In this document: positions 32,851 through 45,133 of the stretch, piece after piece
Position numbering within the stretch: position 1 is the first letter of the stretch
Layout: every line of letters starts with the position of its first letter
Origin: Anthostomella pinea
Lineage: Eukaryota > Ascomycota > Sordariomycetes > Xylariales > Xylariaceae
Direction: 5' to 3'
Length of the DNA stretch: 64,000 nucleotides
Assembly: GCA_963556695.1 (NCBI GenBank)
Contig: CAUWAG010000004.1
Coordinates: forward strand, 3,348,001 to 3,412,000
The notes under the pieces: generated by a model
What the model saw: only the letters and a program-made list of their open reading frames with translations
Told to the model about the DNA's origin: nothing
Database searches by the model: none
Position numbers and translations under genes: made by a program

Positions 32851-34839
32851 GGTCACAAACAAGCGGGACACTTTTACCCACCTTCCAACCAACATGTCGA
32901 ATAACTTAACCACAACGCATTGAATTCAATCTAATCAATTGGATTCCTCTTCTTCAGATGTTTCTCTCTCTATTATACAAGTTTGCGCATTATGGCCAGT
33001 GTTGCCACAAACGCCACAACGTCACTCACGCGCTGCTGCCCTCCTTAGAAAACGACTACCTTCACCCATTTCTTGTCTTGCCAGCTCAGCACTATCTTTT
33101 GTAGCCTGAACACCTACTGCATCTTTAACAGGAAGTATTCCTCTTTTATCAGAAGTTTGTTTTTTATTTTTCAGCATTTACTTAATATGTGATTGGCCTT
33201 CTCTAGCTCGCGAACCCGGGAATCAACCAAAGCGACCTTGTGCATGGGTGTTGAATGGGAGCCGGAAATAGACACTGGAAGATCTCTAGTTGGGCAGAGA
33301 CGCACGGGGCATCTGACCCACCAAGAAGACAGATGATCAATCTCTGCACGGAGAAGAAGAACACCATCAAGAGAATCCATCAACATCCGTGTATTCAACA
33401 ATAAGACCGTATGTAGCCTTTGAAAACGAGCTCAACGCATCAATTATTGATGTAAGTAAGCTTCTTTAGTAGTTTCTGACTCAATTTTGGATATAAACCG
33501 ATTGGTTTACCGCTTCGTTAGAAGTGGTAGGGGTCTTGGAAGTCCAAGTAGTGGGTGACAGATTAGGGTCTGGCAACGGTGTCCGTACAACAGCGACAGC
33601 ATCCAGCTTTGAAATGACACTTTCTGAATCAAAAAGAACAAACCCAGTAGCACTGAAACCTGCTCAAATATTTCTTGGCGTCATAGCAGCGTTATGTGCT
33701 TCACAAAACACTGTAAGAAAGTCCTCCTTTGAAACGTAGGTTATATGACACCGGATGAGATCCTCAATCATGCGACCGTAAGCTCGTTTAAGCGGGCTAA
33801 AACAGCCGACATCTAAAGGCTGGAACCTGTGTGCTGAGTGGGCAGGCATATAAATAGTAATGATACCATTATTCTGGCAATAATTCTCAAAGACCTAGAA
33901 ATCGTGATATTTGTGGCCATCTAGGATAAGGCGGCATTTACCAGCGGTCATATACGGCCTGGTATACTTGTCAAAATGCTAAATCCATTTCAAACCGATC
34001 TCATTTATAGTCTATCCGTTGTCAGACACGCCCACCTTCCAATTGCGTGGTTATGTTGTGTCGCAATACCATGATGCGAGGTGGGTTTTGTCCTGTAAAA
34101 TGATGAACGGCAGGACCACCCAACCATCACTATTGATAGCAGAGATTACTGTAGGCCATTTCCTGTTGCTTTATTGAGCTTGTCTAGGCCTGTCACGTCT
34201 TTTAATGCTTATAATGATCATGCTAGACCCAATAATGCCCATCATAAACCCAGTCTCATCAAAAGTATAAATATCCGCGTCTTGGATACCATGTTTTACG
34301 ATTACTGCCGTAACTTGGCAAAACCATGTGCTATACTTGTCTGGATCTTTGTTCAAGACCCTTGAGTAGTCCATCCTGTGATAGAAACGCGTCCGGGGGC
34401 CTGGTATATGTTTGATGAAGTTCAACATCCAGTTCTTTCTGACGCGTCCAGTGCAACGTGCCGCCAATAATTAATTTGCTATATCTTCAATATAAGTATA
34501 CCGGGGCAGAAATGCTCGCGTATCCAGGTCGAGTATAAAGGAGCAAATAGTATTCTCTTCAAAAACCATAAGTTTCAAAGAATTGGGCATACTATCGTGT
34601 TGTGATGGTCAGCCGGCGATTCTTTGAGCCAGTATAGAGATTGGTAGATAAATCTTTTTAGCAAGCTTTTAAACAGAAATATGAGGGTCTCGTTTTTTAG
34701 TTTGAACAGTTAGCTGCATATCTGATTCATTATAACGCGGTGCCATTGTCGTGGGTGGAGGAATATTGGTTAGAAGTTGAAAGTTTGAGAGGTTTGTGAA
34801 AGTGTCCCACTCGCTTGTGTGTCCCGCTCGCTTGTGACC
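32851..34839 (-). mobile_element. pogo/Fot1-type DNA transposon, 1989 bp, inactive
   Basis: Terminal inverted repeats begin GGTCACAAACAAGCGGGACA at the left and GGTCACAAGCGAGCGGGACA (read inward) at the right. They differ at two A/G sites and are flanked by the TA target duplication at 32849-32850 and 34840-34841. The right end carries a second direct copy of the inner 18 bases. The minus-strand transposase is shattered by stops, yet keeps a CENP-B-like segment (WMLNFIKHIPG), the first catalytic block (YTFDETGFMMG) and the third (HSAHRFQPLDVGCFSPLKRA). A 152-bp solo LTR interrupts it at 33249. Confidence 0.9.
33249..33400. mobile_element. Solo copia LTR inside the pogo/Fot1 element
   Basis: It begins TGTTGAATGGGAGCCGG and ends GTATTCAACA, the TG..CA form of an LTR. 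It matches the 5' LTR of the copia element at 61224. Flanks ATGGG (left) and ATAAG (right) fit a 5-bp target duplication changed by G-to-A. Comparison with the uninterrupted copy near 61080-61100 shows the LTR is an insertion. Confidence 0.85.
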
Positions 34840-36484
34840 TACGTTATATTATAATATTATAATATCATTTTTTAAGGTTTTAACTATTATACAATAATAG
34901 CTGTTATTGTCACGATGCTTGCGGCGGTGTGTGGCAATCTGTGATTGATTATAAAAATAACAAAGTGAGGAAGGAAAGGAACAGATGTGCGTACAACTGA
35001 GGCTGCAGCACATATAGTGGTACTAGTTTCCTTATCTAATCTACACGTGACCTGATGACTAGGCATCCATCCATCCAGGTGGATACGGCTGTACACCGTC
35101 ACAGTTATAAAAATAGTTATAAAATTTTGAATAAATTTATAAGGTTTTTTTTATTTTTTTGGTTTTTTTGTATTGTTTAATTTTTTTCAATTTTTCAATT
35201 TTTCAAAAAATCGGGAAGGTTCTTATCTGGCATATCCGTTTTAATATGGTTAATATATATACGGACGTTATTACGTTAGTAATATTAGTAACCTTTATTA
35301 TTATAAATTTCATTAAAATTATTATCGTCATTATTGTAACGCTTTTTATAACGATCGATATTTATTCTGTCGTTATTTCAATAACGAAGTTTAATATAAT
35401 AATATTTATTAAAACGATTTTATTTAATAATAATAATATTATTATTATTATACGGGTTTTAATAGCTACGGTATTCTTTATAGCGATTATTATCCGTTTA
35501 ATTGTTATTATCATTATTATTTAAATAACAATTACCGTTTATATTATTAAACGGCTAAAGATTATTATTTAAAACTATTATATTTACGGTAAGTTGCTTT
35601 AAACTACTAGTTATATTAACTACCGTTATATTCGTACGCTTTTTACTTGTTTAACATCTAGCTATCAGACTATTTTCTTAATATAAAGATTAAAAAGTGT
35701 AAGGGTTAAAATATCTAACTATTAAAGCAAAATAATGGCGGTAATTTTAAAATGTAAATATATTAAAACATTTTAATCTAGCTTTATATATCTATAAAAA
35801 TTAAGGATTTTAAAATAATATAATAATAAAGCCTTCAGGTTTTAATCGATAACTTATCGGCTTAACGTGCCGGTATAATACCTTTATATATTATTAAACC
35901 TTTAATCTTATTATATTTATATAACTTATAATTATAAAAGAAAATAACTCGTTAGTTAAAATTATAATTCAGTGGATAATTATTAAGTTATTTTTAATTA
36001 AAAGTCAAATAAACTATATAAAAACTAACTATATAAAAAGTAAAAATACTTATTTTTTTCTAAAGAGTTATAGCCTTAAAAGAGCATGAAAGCTTTCTAT
36101 AAGTATATATAAGGTTTGTTTTTTTAACAGGCTTTTCAATAAGGCTTGTTTAAACTTAAATTATAGTATTAAAAGGTAGATATATTTTAACCTTAATAAT
36201 ATTGACCTTATATAAGGATATTAAGGCTAAAGAAAAACTTGAAAACAACGGGCAGCTAAAGTATACTCGGGATTATTAGTGTTTTAATGATGTACGCGCG
36301 AGATGGAGATTCTGTTAAAATACGTGCTTAGTGGCGTATCTAGCCTTGTTGTAATGTTGTGAGCAGCATATGTGTCATCCTGTGGGATGACATGTGATAG
36401 CTGTCAGAAGTACCTTTCATACCTATTTAAGTAAAAAGGTACCCCCATCAGCTACCCTTATTCTTCTTCCAATACAGACCATTC

Positions 36485-36727
36485 CTAAGTTTCACAGTTT
36501 TTGCCTTCCTCTTGAGTGCCAGTAACATCACTTTCAGGCACAGGCAACCTCCGATACCGAATGGTGAGTCTGAGGTGACATGGCTGCCAACGATCAGGAC
36601 TCTCGTTGCGAAGAGCTTCATCATAGCGGTTGGCGTTTTTGGGTTGACGAGTCTCACGCCAGCAAGAGACTAAATCTGTGAAATCCCTTTCGATGGCTTC
36701 GAAACGCAGCACGCTCCATCAGGGTGC
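36485..36727 (-). pseudogene. Coding relic of unknown family
   Basis: An 80-codon frame with good coding character (FEAIERDFTDLVSCWRETRQ, then HLRLTIRYRRLPVPES) ends in a stop but has no start or upstream exon. Its 5' end abuts the first exon of the opposite-strand F-box gene. It is probably the last exon of a lost gene at the edge of the AT-rich block. Confidence 0.3.
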
Positions 36728-36729
36728 TA

Positions 36730-38096
36730 ATGACACATGGAACGGGATATGTTTCCATCGGCTCGGAGAGTGATGTCACGGAGGTCAGCAACTGGCTGAC
36801 AAATTGGCCAAAATATCTGTATCCCAGCTCAACAGCAAGCTCCATGCCCTGCCAGAGGAGCTCTTGTTACAAGTCATGCAGAGTTGCACAGTCCCATCTT
36901 TTTACTGCCTTGCTCGGACCTGTCGCAAATTCCAGCGCATCAGCTGTGACAACTCGCTACCACGTTCTCTTGGAGGCCTTTGGGTTTCGGATCAGCCATC
37001 ATACCAACCCAACTTGTACATCGACAACGAATGGAACCCTTACAATAAGCATCCTCGACAGTTCTTCCCCCCTTGGGACCCTAAGGCGTGGACAGAGGTA
37101 CGTCACGAATACACGCACGAGGCGGGATCGGAGGATGTCACATACACAGCCAACCCCACGACGCCCTTCTGCAACCTGTCACGTGTGGAGAATTCGGATC
37201 TGCGGGAGATTGCTCTTCTCATACACAGGGATGCGCACTGTCAAGAGTGTCACGACTTCCGGTATCGGCCAGAACTCAGGCTGGGTCTGCGATCTCTCTT
37301 GAGACCATTATATTGCGATGCGTGTGAAGCAGACCACTCATCTATCTACTTCCCAGCTTCCCAGAGGCACGATCCCATTTTTTCTCGCCGGCGTTGTATC
37401 GGAAGTGTTGGCTACGTCCGCGTTTGCACCCACAGAGTCCTCCCGTGGGATCAGTATCAAGCGCTCCAGTCCCAGCCGACTCAGGACTACCGCTGCGAAG
37501 AATGTGGTACGAAAATGTTAGGGGAGCGTTTGCCTTCTGTTTGGTCTAGCACAAGCCTGTATGAAGGGCCACCAGATCTCGAGCCAAGCATCAAAGCGGC
37601 CAAGGCCTACTGCGAAGAAAGCAAGGAGTACATCTGTCCCCATATCAAAGTCAACGATATCAATCGCATCACCGACATCGGTGATGCAATGCGCCGGCAG
37701 CAGAGGAAACACGGTCCTTCTAGAGAAGACGTACGGGACGTCTGTGGCGATCCTCCTGACTGCCGTCTCTGCTATACCAGCTTCTATGTCGACTTTCGGG
37801 ACACTCTTCCTCGGCGAAGAGACGGTCGGTGGACGAGGAAGGTTGAACTCCGTGTTGGTAGACCATTGTACCCGTACTCCGAACGGACATCAGCGGGGTG
37901 GCTTAGACAACTAGATCCGTTATCCTATAAGGGAAAATCAGAAGACAACTTCAGGATTACTTGGTGCAACGATGCATCTTGTCCGACAACTCGAGGCCGC
38001 AGAAAAGAATACCTTCTGTATCGACATCTGGAATGGGCTAGAGTGTCAGGCCACCGACCAAGCACTAGTTATTCCATCAGACAACTACTGCATTAG
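36730..38096 (+). CDS. F-box protein, cysteine-rich, 440 aa as read, probably truncated by TAG
   Basis: Exon 1 (36730-36783) starts MTHGTGYVS. A 44-nt intron with a GGCTGAC branch leads to exon 2 from 36828. The F-box is near the N-terminus (LPEELLLQVMQSCTVPSFY, about residues 25-45; FxxLARTCRKF follows). Cysteine pairs resembling zinc ligands occur further on (CQECHDF, YCDACEAD, YRCEECGT). This layout is common among fungal F-box proteins of unknown target, presumed SCF adaptors. The frame ends at TAG 38094-38096, then stays open in the same frame for 59 codons to TAA at 38274-38276, including NMESEAVQQALRLLDENRPS. A CAG-to-TAG change explains the early stop; the ancestral protein would be about 500 aa. 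Exon 1 is the less certain part. Confidence 0.65.
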
Positions 38097-38409
38097 TTCG
38101 TCACCGACATTGGGGACGAAGTGGAGTTCTTTAACATGGAGTCTGAGGCAGTTCAACAGGCCCTCCGTTTGCTGGATGAGAACCGACCATCAGGAGTTTA
38201 CGCTAGCGAGGCGGAAAGAGGTGCGGCGATGAATGAGGTATTGCTCGGGATCGAAGGGGTCGTCTCGAAACACTAACCTACATTCCCACATCGGAGTATT
38301 ATACGCTGGAAGCGGGCAAAGATCTACTGCAGGGTCATACGTCAAACCCGCAGGACAATGGCTACTGTTCATCCATTGAATCCTCAGATAATCGTGTCAT
38401 CATGTGATG

Positions 38410-38823
38410 TGGGATGAAATGCGGTACAATTTAGAGGTTGAACCCCCTCTACGGTGTCCAATATGCCATTGCCATTGCTGGAACCATGACTTCATTCATG
38501 CTGCCGAACCGGTCGGGTTCATTGCGTCTGTGGCATATCCTGACGGCGAACCACACCCTAAACCATAAAGATATCGCCCCCGAGTAAAAGGATACCGATA
38601 CCTTGATTACCACTAAGGTCGGAGGAGGAGCGTTCTATCTTTTGTGGGCCGCCTGTTACCCCCTGAGAAGCAGGAGACGAATGGCTCCGATACCGAGGGT
38701 CAAGTCAAGCTCCGCGTGACCGATGCCAACCCTCCAGACATCTCGTCGAAGATGGGCATCACCACGTTTTCAGCGCGGGAAGCGGAGACAGGCGTCTCGA
38801 CGGCCAGAAGCATGGTACACTGA
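38410..38823 (+). pseudogene. Broken gene relic
   Basis: Scattered protein-like frames include a cysteine cluster (RCPICHCHCWNHDFIHA) and, further on, QVKLRVTDANPPDISSK with a stop at about 38823. Stops and shifts prevent a single reading. No family is recognised. Confidence 0.25.
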
Positions 38824-39226
38824 CCTCCACAAGTCTCCGTATACCCTTCGTTCACCAGGCGAACATGTACTTGATATGAATGGAATAAGCATCAATCATA
38901 TCTAATTAGATTAAACGCAGTTATTCCAGGTTACTTGTTTCATTAAAACGAATCTAGCATCCACGTTCAAGTGTTGACAGAAGCATGAGGGACGGAGACT
39001 TATGAGGGTTCAGTGTACAAGCTGAAGGACCAAGCGGCTGGTGCGAAGGTGCTGGTTGACATGGACACGAGTCCGCTTGCGCAGCTCGACTAAATACCGG
39101 GAACAAGATGAGCAAGGGCTGGCAAAGGCGTGCTTGGATTGCTAAATGCTGACGAGTTCCGGCACAACCAGAGATGTGATACAGCTCGCTAAGTACGATC
39201 ACCACCCATAGCGAATGCATGCCCCT

Positions 39227-40029
39227 TCACCACTTAGTCACCTCATCCTTGCCCGTCAGGTTCGGCGTGACTTTTTTTCCGTCAAGCCAATCCTTGCACT
39301 TCCCATACAGGATGTCCCTCTCGGGGCCATGGCTGTTCAGATCCATCTTCGGCGGCGTCTTCGATATATTCGCCTCGCACCACGCCAGATACCGATACCC
39401 GGACGGATACTTGCCAACCTCTTCCTCCGGAAGTTGGATCTGTCTGCCGGGGTTAACTGGCACCATCTTGTCCTTATCAAAGAGCAGGGTGTAAAAGGCC
39501 ACGCCCCATTTGCCGTCGCGCTTGTCGAGCAGGAAGAAGAAGCGGCAGTCGGCTTCGTTATCCATCTCGATGCCGCCCTTGAAGTTGTAGCGGCACGTGA
39601 TGGTCACCTTCATCTTGGACACGGCCCGGGTGCCCTGCACGTCGACCGTCTGGCCGATGATGCGGTGCAGGATGTACATGAAGCCTTGATTCTGCATGGC
39701 GAAGCCCTTCTTGGACGCTTCGATGAAGTCGTCGATGCCGCCCTGGTGCCAGCTGGTTGCGATGTAGGCGTCGTCGTGGAACATTGATCTGTAGTTGGAC
39801 CATTCCGCGGCATCGCTGTGGTGTCGTGGCGTCAGCTTCACACGTCTTGATACTGCCAATACACTATGCGCCATCATACATACCGATACATGCCCCATCC
39901 TTCGCAAATCTCACGGACCTTGGAGCGCTCTATCACGTCCTGGTCGGTTCCGTGGGCATTGTTGCGGGAAGCCTTCGACGGCCGTGTGTCCAATGGAGGC
40001 TGGACTGTTGCGTAAAGATTCTCCGTCAT
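39227..40029 (-). CDS. SnoaL-like (NTF2 fold) domain protein, 244 aa
   Basis: Exons 40029-39884 and 39815-39227 flank a 68-nt intron (GTATGT..CCACAG); phases close to 245 codons. The N-terminal helix contains the QDVIERSKVREICEGWGMYR segment. The core has the pattern of SnoaL/NTF2-like proteins: an early helix, then the block FHDDAYIATSWHQGGIDDFI (about residues 60-80), MYILHRIIGQTVDVQG and several beta strands (VTITCRYNFKGGIEMD, ADCRFFFLLDKRDGKW). The Asp/His-rich block lines the usual pocket. Family members include isomerases and dehydratases of secondary metabolism and proteins with no enzyme role, so the substrate is open. No signal peptide. This is the first intact ordinary gene right of the AT-rich block. 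Confidence 0.75.
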
Positions 40030-41246
40030 GGTAGCTGCTTGTGTCGTGTCTTAGACAACATCCATGAGATGGGCGCGCGCGCTGTGTTCTATATCGAAGG
40101 GCATCTTGCCTAGTCACCGCATAATGATGCAACGGTTATCTCATGAGGTTAAGTACGGCGTCACTAGGCTTTCATTAGTGATAAGATGGTCAAGTTTCAT
40201 GACGTCGGTGTGTGGGGCGTACAGTAGATAGAAGCCAAACAGTAGGACTATCTCTCGGCCTTGGATCGATGCAGCTTTGCCGTGACGTGGGTTCATGAAT
40301 CGTGAGTGATACTCAGCTCATATTCACGGCTCTTACCCAGACCTAGACTCGCCAGACCGGCCTGCCGTTCAAGCCGAGGGGCAGCCTTAGTTATTCGGAC
40401 GCGGACATCAACTGGAGGCATACGGAGCCAGCCTGGTCCTACCTCACCAGGAACGATGCGAAGGCTATTGCGCACACGGCTTGACGCTTAATTACGCTCT
40501 ATTTGCCCTGGTAATATAAGGAGAACTTGATAGCATCTGAGGAGATTGGACATTGTTGACCACATCGTCAGACGGTAAGGTACCACCTGAAGTTCAACTG
40601 GGCGGAAGGGGTTGCACAGAAGTTCATCTTCATGTAGGGAGTGATCTTATCGTGGCAGTCCCTTTGATAGTTTTGCGTGCTGCTCCAGTGGGGGCATGAA
40701 CTCGGCCACTTTTCTAGACACGTGGACAACCAACGGCACTCGGGAGATGGATGGTTTCAACTGTGAAGCTGTAGTAGGCCTCTGACGCCGGCCATGGTCG
40801 CGGTCGCACCCGAATTGTCACCTGCAGACGCCCTCGAAAATGTCGAGCTCGAGTCAATCTGCGGTGCTCCGACAGTCTATAGGTTGCACGAGTGGCACTT
40901 GGCACCAAGGCAAACTCTTCGTAAGGGTCTATCGAGTGAGCTCGGCAAGCATTGAATGCACACGGATCAGTTTGCTAGAATTTTTGGTTTATCAAACAAT
41001 CTTGTATCTACCCAGAGTTCTCGACCTCCCGTACGCGACTGGCGTTCTTCATTGCAGTCTCGATTCTGGGGGACCAACGCCTGTAACGCCCTCAAGTCCG
41101 CAATCCCGCTTGATCAAGCATGCTATTTCGCCTCGTATGGGACTCCTCTCCAAATGCAATTATACATCGTCAGATTGGCTGTCTCTGATCCGGCCGCCCT
41201 TAGGATACGGGCAGCTCAACTACTGTACACGTGAAAGGAATCGCGA
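40030..41246. other. Intergenic, with a possible coding relic near 40355-40484
   Basis: Around 40370 a plus-strand frame reads SYSDADINWRHTEPAWSY, then LTRNDAKAIAHTA and a stop, which looks like the end of a lost protein. No upstream part is found. The rest holds no gene. Confidence 0.3.
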
Positions 41247-44200
41247 TTAACGAATGGTTACCCCGGACCGATCGGTGAACATGCGTGAGGCAATGTTCAT
41301 CGCCTGCAGCTCCTGGAAGAGGAGCTTGGCGGCGTACGGAATCTGAATCTGCGCGATTTTCGTCTTGTTCTTGCAGGGTCGGCATTCAAAGTTCTGCTGA
41401 CCCAGTTGACTATGCGACAAGTTAGTAAGCGACAGGTGTGAGTACAACATTGGCTTCAACTTACGCGACCGGAGTCATGAGCCCACAGATCTCGCAGATG
41501 TGGACTCTGAATGCATCGGAAACCTCGAACAGTCGCTCCTTGAGGAAGGCGGCGGCACCGTGAGCAATCATGCAATCACGCTCCATCTCTCCGAAGCGCA
41601 GACCACCATCTCTAGCACGACCCTCGACGGGCTGTCGGGTCATGATCTGCACAGGACCGCGAGCTCGGGCATGGATCTTGTCATCGACCATATGTCGGAG
41701 ACGTTGGTAATATGTCGGACCAAAGAAGACCTGGGCACGGAGCTTGCGTCCCGTGTGGCCGTGATACATGATCTCAAACCCACGAGATTGGAAACCTTGA
41801 TCCCGTAGGAGCATCGAGACAGAGTCGATAGTCACTGCGGTGAATGGCGTCGCATCACCTTCCATTCCCTTTAGAGTGGCCACCTTGCTTAGCAGACACT
41901 CGATAAGATGAGCAATGGTCATGCGAGAAGGAATGGCGTGCGGGTTGATGATGATATCGGGCACAATGCCATCGCGAGTGAAAGGCATGTCTTCCTGGCG
42001 GAAGGTAACACCAATAGTGCCCTTCTGTCCATGGCGCGACGCGAACTTGTCACCGATTTGCGGCACCTTTGTAGTTCGAACCCGCACCTTGACGAAGCGG
42101 AGACCGTCTGAATTGGTGGTGACGACAACCTGGTCAATGATACCACTCTCGGTACTTCGCAGGGGGGTGGATGCATCGCGTTTGACATGCACCTTCAAGC
42201 GCTGGCCCATCTCCTCGTTCTCGGGGGCGATGGGTGCCGTCTTTCCGATGATGATGTCCTCACCAGAGACGCGTATTCCAGGAGCAATGATACCATCGTC
42301 ATCGAGCTTGTCATATGTACCCTGCTTCAGACGTAGAGTGTCGGCACGGAACGGCTTCTCAAACTGCTCTACAGTGTTGATTCCGAGCCGCTTTTCCGAG
42401 TCGCTGTAGGCTCGGAAGAAAAGACTGCGGAAGAGACCGCGGTCAATGCTGCTTTGGTTCATGACGACCGAGTCTTCCTGATTGTACCCGGAGTAACAGG
42501 CAATGGCAACTATGGCATTCTGGCCGGCTGGGAGTTCTCGGAACTTCAGCATTTCCATAGACTGTGTGGTGCCAAGTGGTTTCTGTGGGTAATAGAGGAT
42601 GTTTGCCATGGTGTCCATGCGTCGGGAGTAGTTAGTAAGGAAGAAGCCCATGGCTTGTTTACCCATGGCGGACTGATACGTGTTGCGGGGAGACTGCAAT
42701 CATGGTCAGTACGAGATAGGAAACGCACCGGAGTGTGCTTACCTGGTTGTGGTCGGGAAAAGGGATAATGCTCGCACAAATACCCAACAGCATGCTGGGA
42801 TGGATTTCGCAATGTGTGTACATGTGCGTCGTCGGGTTGATCTTGGTTTTCAGCCGTTTGTTAGGCTCATTGATATTGTCCGGTGCAACTGGCTGACCAC
42901 TCTTCATCTTCCGATATATCTCCAGATCTTCGGGCGTCATGCATATCATCGCTGTCTCTTCTTCCTCAGCATCGAGGTATTCGACAACACCCGAGTTCAC
43001 CATGCCCTGCCATCCAAAGAACTCATCGCTGCCAAGCGGGAGGGTATCGTCAATGTAGAGTCTGTCCACCATTTCCCTTGTGAGAACGAGAGTGCCTTTC
43101 TGGACACCCCTGTCATCGTCGTCCTCTTGCTCGACAACGAACAAGGGTCGCATCACTCGTCCTGCATCGGAGAAAATCTTGAACTCACGATCGCGAATGT
43201 CGCGGACTAGAGATACCTCGGCCGGAATCTGATTTGCGCGCCTCAACTGCTGCACGTCGCGGACGAGAGACTTGGGGTCTTGGTGGACGCCAATCCAGGA
43301 GCCATTGAGAAAGATCTTGGTAGCATTGGGGTAACGCGTGGGTTCGTACTCCTCGAGGACCTCCATGTTCCTGGTGATCATGTAATCAATGATGGGCTCC
43401 GTGGACGTGCCCACGCTGATAGAGCACATGAGGGAAAGGTTCTTCACCAGGCCACAAGCTTGACCTTCGGGCGTCTCTGCCGGACAGACCAGCCCCCAGT
43501 GCGTGTTGTGAAGCTGTCGTGGTTTGGCGAGCTTGCCGTCTCTGCCGACGGGAGTATTGGTTCGCCTCAAATGGGACAGGGTCGAAGCGAATGTGTATCG
43601 GTTTAGCACCTGCGACACACCCGCTGTAGAGCTCATGGCTTTCTTCTGATCGCCCCAGTTGCCGGTAGCGAGAGAGTACTTTAGACCGTTGGTGATGATA
43701 GTAGACTTGACAGCCAGCGCAATGTCAAACCGCTTGCGCTCCTCGATGCTGCGCTTCAGCTGTGCCAAAACCTCCTGCGTCATACGACGTACAATATTGC
43801 GGAATAGCTTGGCAAGGAGAGGGCCTGCGAGATCCAGACGTTTCTTGCCGAAGTGATCTCGATCATCGGTGTCACGCCGACCCAGAGCGCATTGCAGTAG
43901 CTTGTGTACCATGTACCCCAAGAAGAAGGCCTTCCTCGTCTCACAGCCCTCACCCTGAGAGATGTGTGGCAGCATTTCCTTTTGCAATATGTCCTTGGCC
44001 GCCCTGATACGGCGGTCTCTGGGCATTCCGGTGGTCTGGTTTCCACGCTTACCAATGTAGTCGAGCGCGACCTCTCGATCCTGGATGCAAAAGGCCTCTT
44101 CAATGCAAGGCCGCAACATCTCGAGCATCTGGCTGTCATTGCGGTCGTAGCAGACGTGATTGAGGATTTCCTCATCACTGACGACACCGAGGGCTCGGAA

Positions 44201-45133
44201 GACGATAGCAATAGGTAGATCGGACTTAACGTATGGTAGTGTGGTGTGTATGGTCTGACCATACCCGCCGCGAGATGAGTCGCCCTTCGAGTACAGTTTC
44301 AGCATCAGTGAAGAGATGAGTCGTGAACCTTTCTCCAAAGCACTTCGAATCTCAGCGCTGTAGGAGAACGGGCTGGGCAGAGCCTTCTTGAAGACCTGGA
44401 CGATGTTGGCAGCGGAACGTTCCTGGGCGATGAGAACCTTCTCGCTTCCGTTGATGATGAAGTACCCACCCTGGTCGTAAGGGCACTCGTTCAGCATAAA
44501 GAGCTCATCCTCGGTTTCGCGACTCAAGTGACAGGCCTTCGACTTGACCATGACAGGAAGACGACCGATGAATACTATCTCGGCGTCCTTCTTGGCTTGG
44601 CCATCGTTTTGCGTCAAGGTGTTGTCTTCCTCCTCCCAAACCAGTCGGGTAGGCTGCTTTCCATCTCTCGCATAGGCGTCCCGCTGCTCGTCGTCCATCT
44701 CATGAAGAGGCACCGGCTCTTCGATGCATATTTGTACCTTGCTGTCGACCTTGGAGAACAGAGGGCTGGCGTATGTCAGATTTCGGTCGCGGCACTCGTA
44801 AGGGAGTAGTGGATTCGAGGTGCCTTCGCCTTCACTAACGACGGGACGCGAAATGGTGACGCTGCCAAACTTGATCTCGTAGCGGCGACAGGCAATCTCG
44901 CGACCGTCATCGGAAGGAGGGTTGTTCTGGTCGAGGCTGACGACACTGTACTCATCGAGGAGCTCTTGAATGGTAGTCTCTTGAAAATCGTTGAACGAAT
45001 CGACCTGCTGGGAAACGAGGCCTTTCGTTTCGAAATAGGCGCCGATGACTTTCCAGCACTCCTCGGGCGTGATGATGTTGTCGGTATTCTCCTCCTGGTA
45101 CTCGTACTCGTATCCTTCGTCGTAGTCCGCCAT
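41247..45133 (-). CDS. RPB2: RNA polymerase II second largest subunit RPB2, 1260 aa
   Basis: Exons are 45133-42743, 42693-41465 and 41409-41247. The introns are 49 and 55 nt, and phases close to 1261 codons, the usual length for ascomycete RPB2. The protein forms half of the Pol II active centre with RPB1 and acts in the nucleus. Clear landmarks are the protrusion and lobe regions ([11 protein letters not shown]), the fork and link ([20 protein letters not shown]), the metal-proximal [18 protein letters not shown], the hybrid-binding block [15 protein letters not shown] and the C-terminal zinc-binding clamp (CEICG, then CRPCKNK across the last intron), ending in a short tail. The start [16 protein letters not shown] is typical for filamentous ascomycetes. 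No lesion is seen. It is a useful phylogenetic marker for placing the organism. Confidence 0.98.

Larger units (their letters stand above)
32500..36250. repeat. AT-rich, RIP-like block
   Basis: Both flanks of the transposon inside it (32500-32848 and 34842-36250) are extremely AT-rich, dense in TA and poor in CA/TG, with stops in every frame. This is the usual result of RIP on an old repeat. The single long open frame at 35159-35524 is low-complexity Ile/Val/Asn and not a gene. The original repeat type cannot be told. Confidence 0.75.

Noticed and set aside
35159..35524. 121-codon Ile/Val-rich frame in AT-rich DNA
   Set aside because: Low-complexity product of AT-rich, RIP-like sequence; not a membrane protein gene.
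39215..39787. 190-codon plus-strand frame opposite the SnoaL-like gene
   Set aside because: Antisense shadow; the minus-strand gene has an exact intron and a recognised fold.
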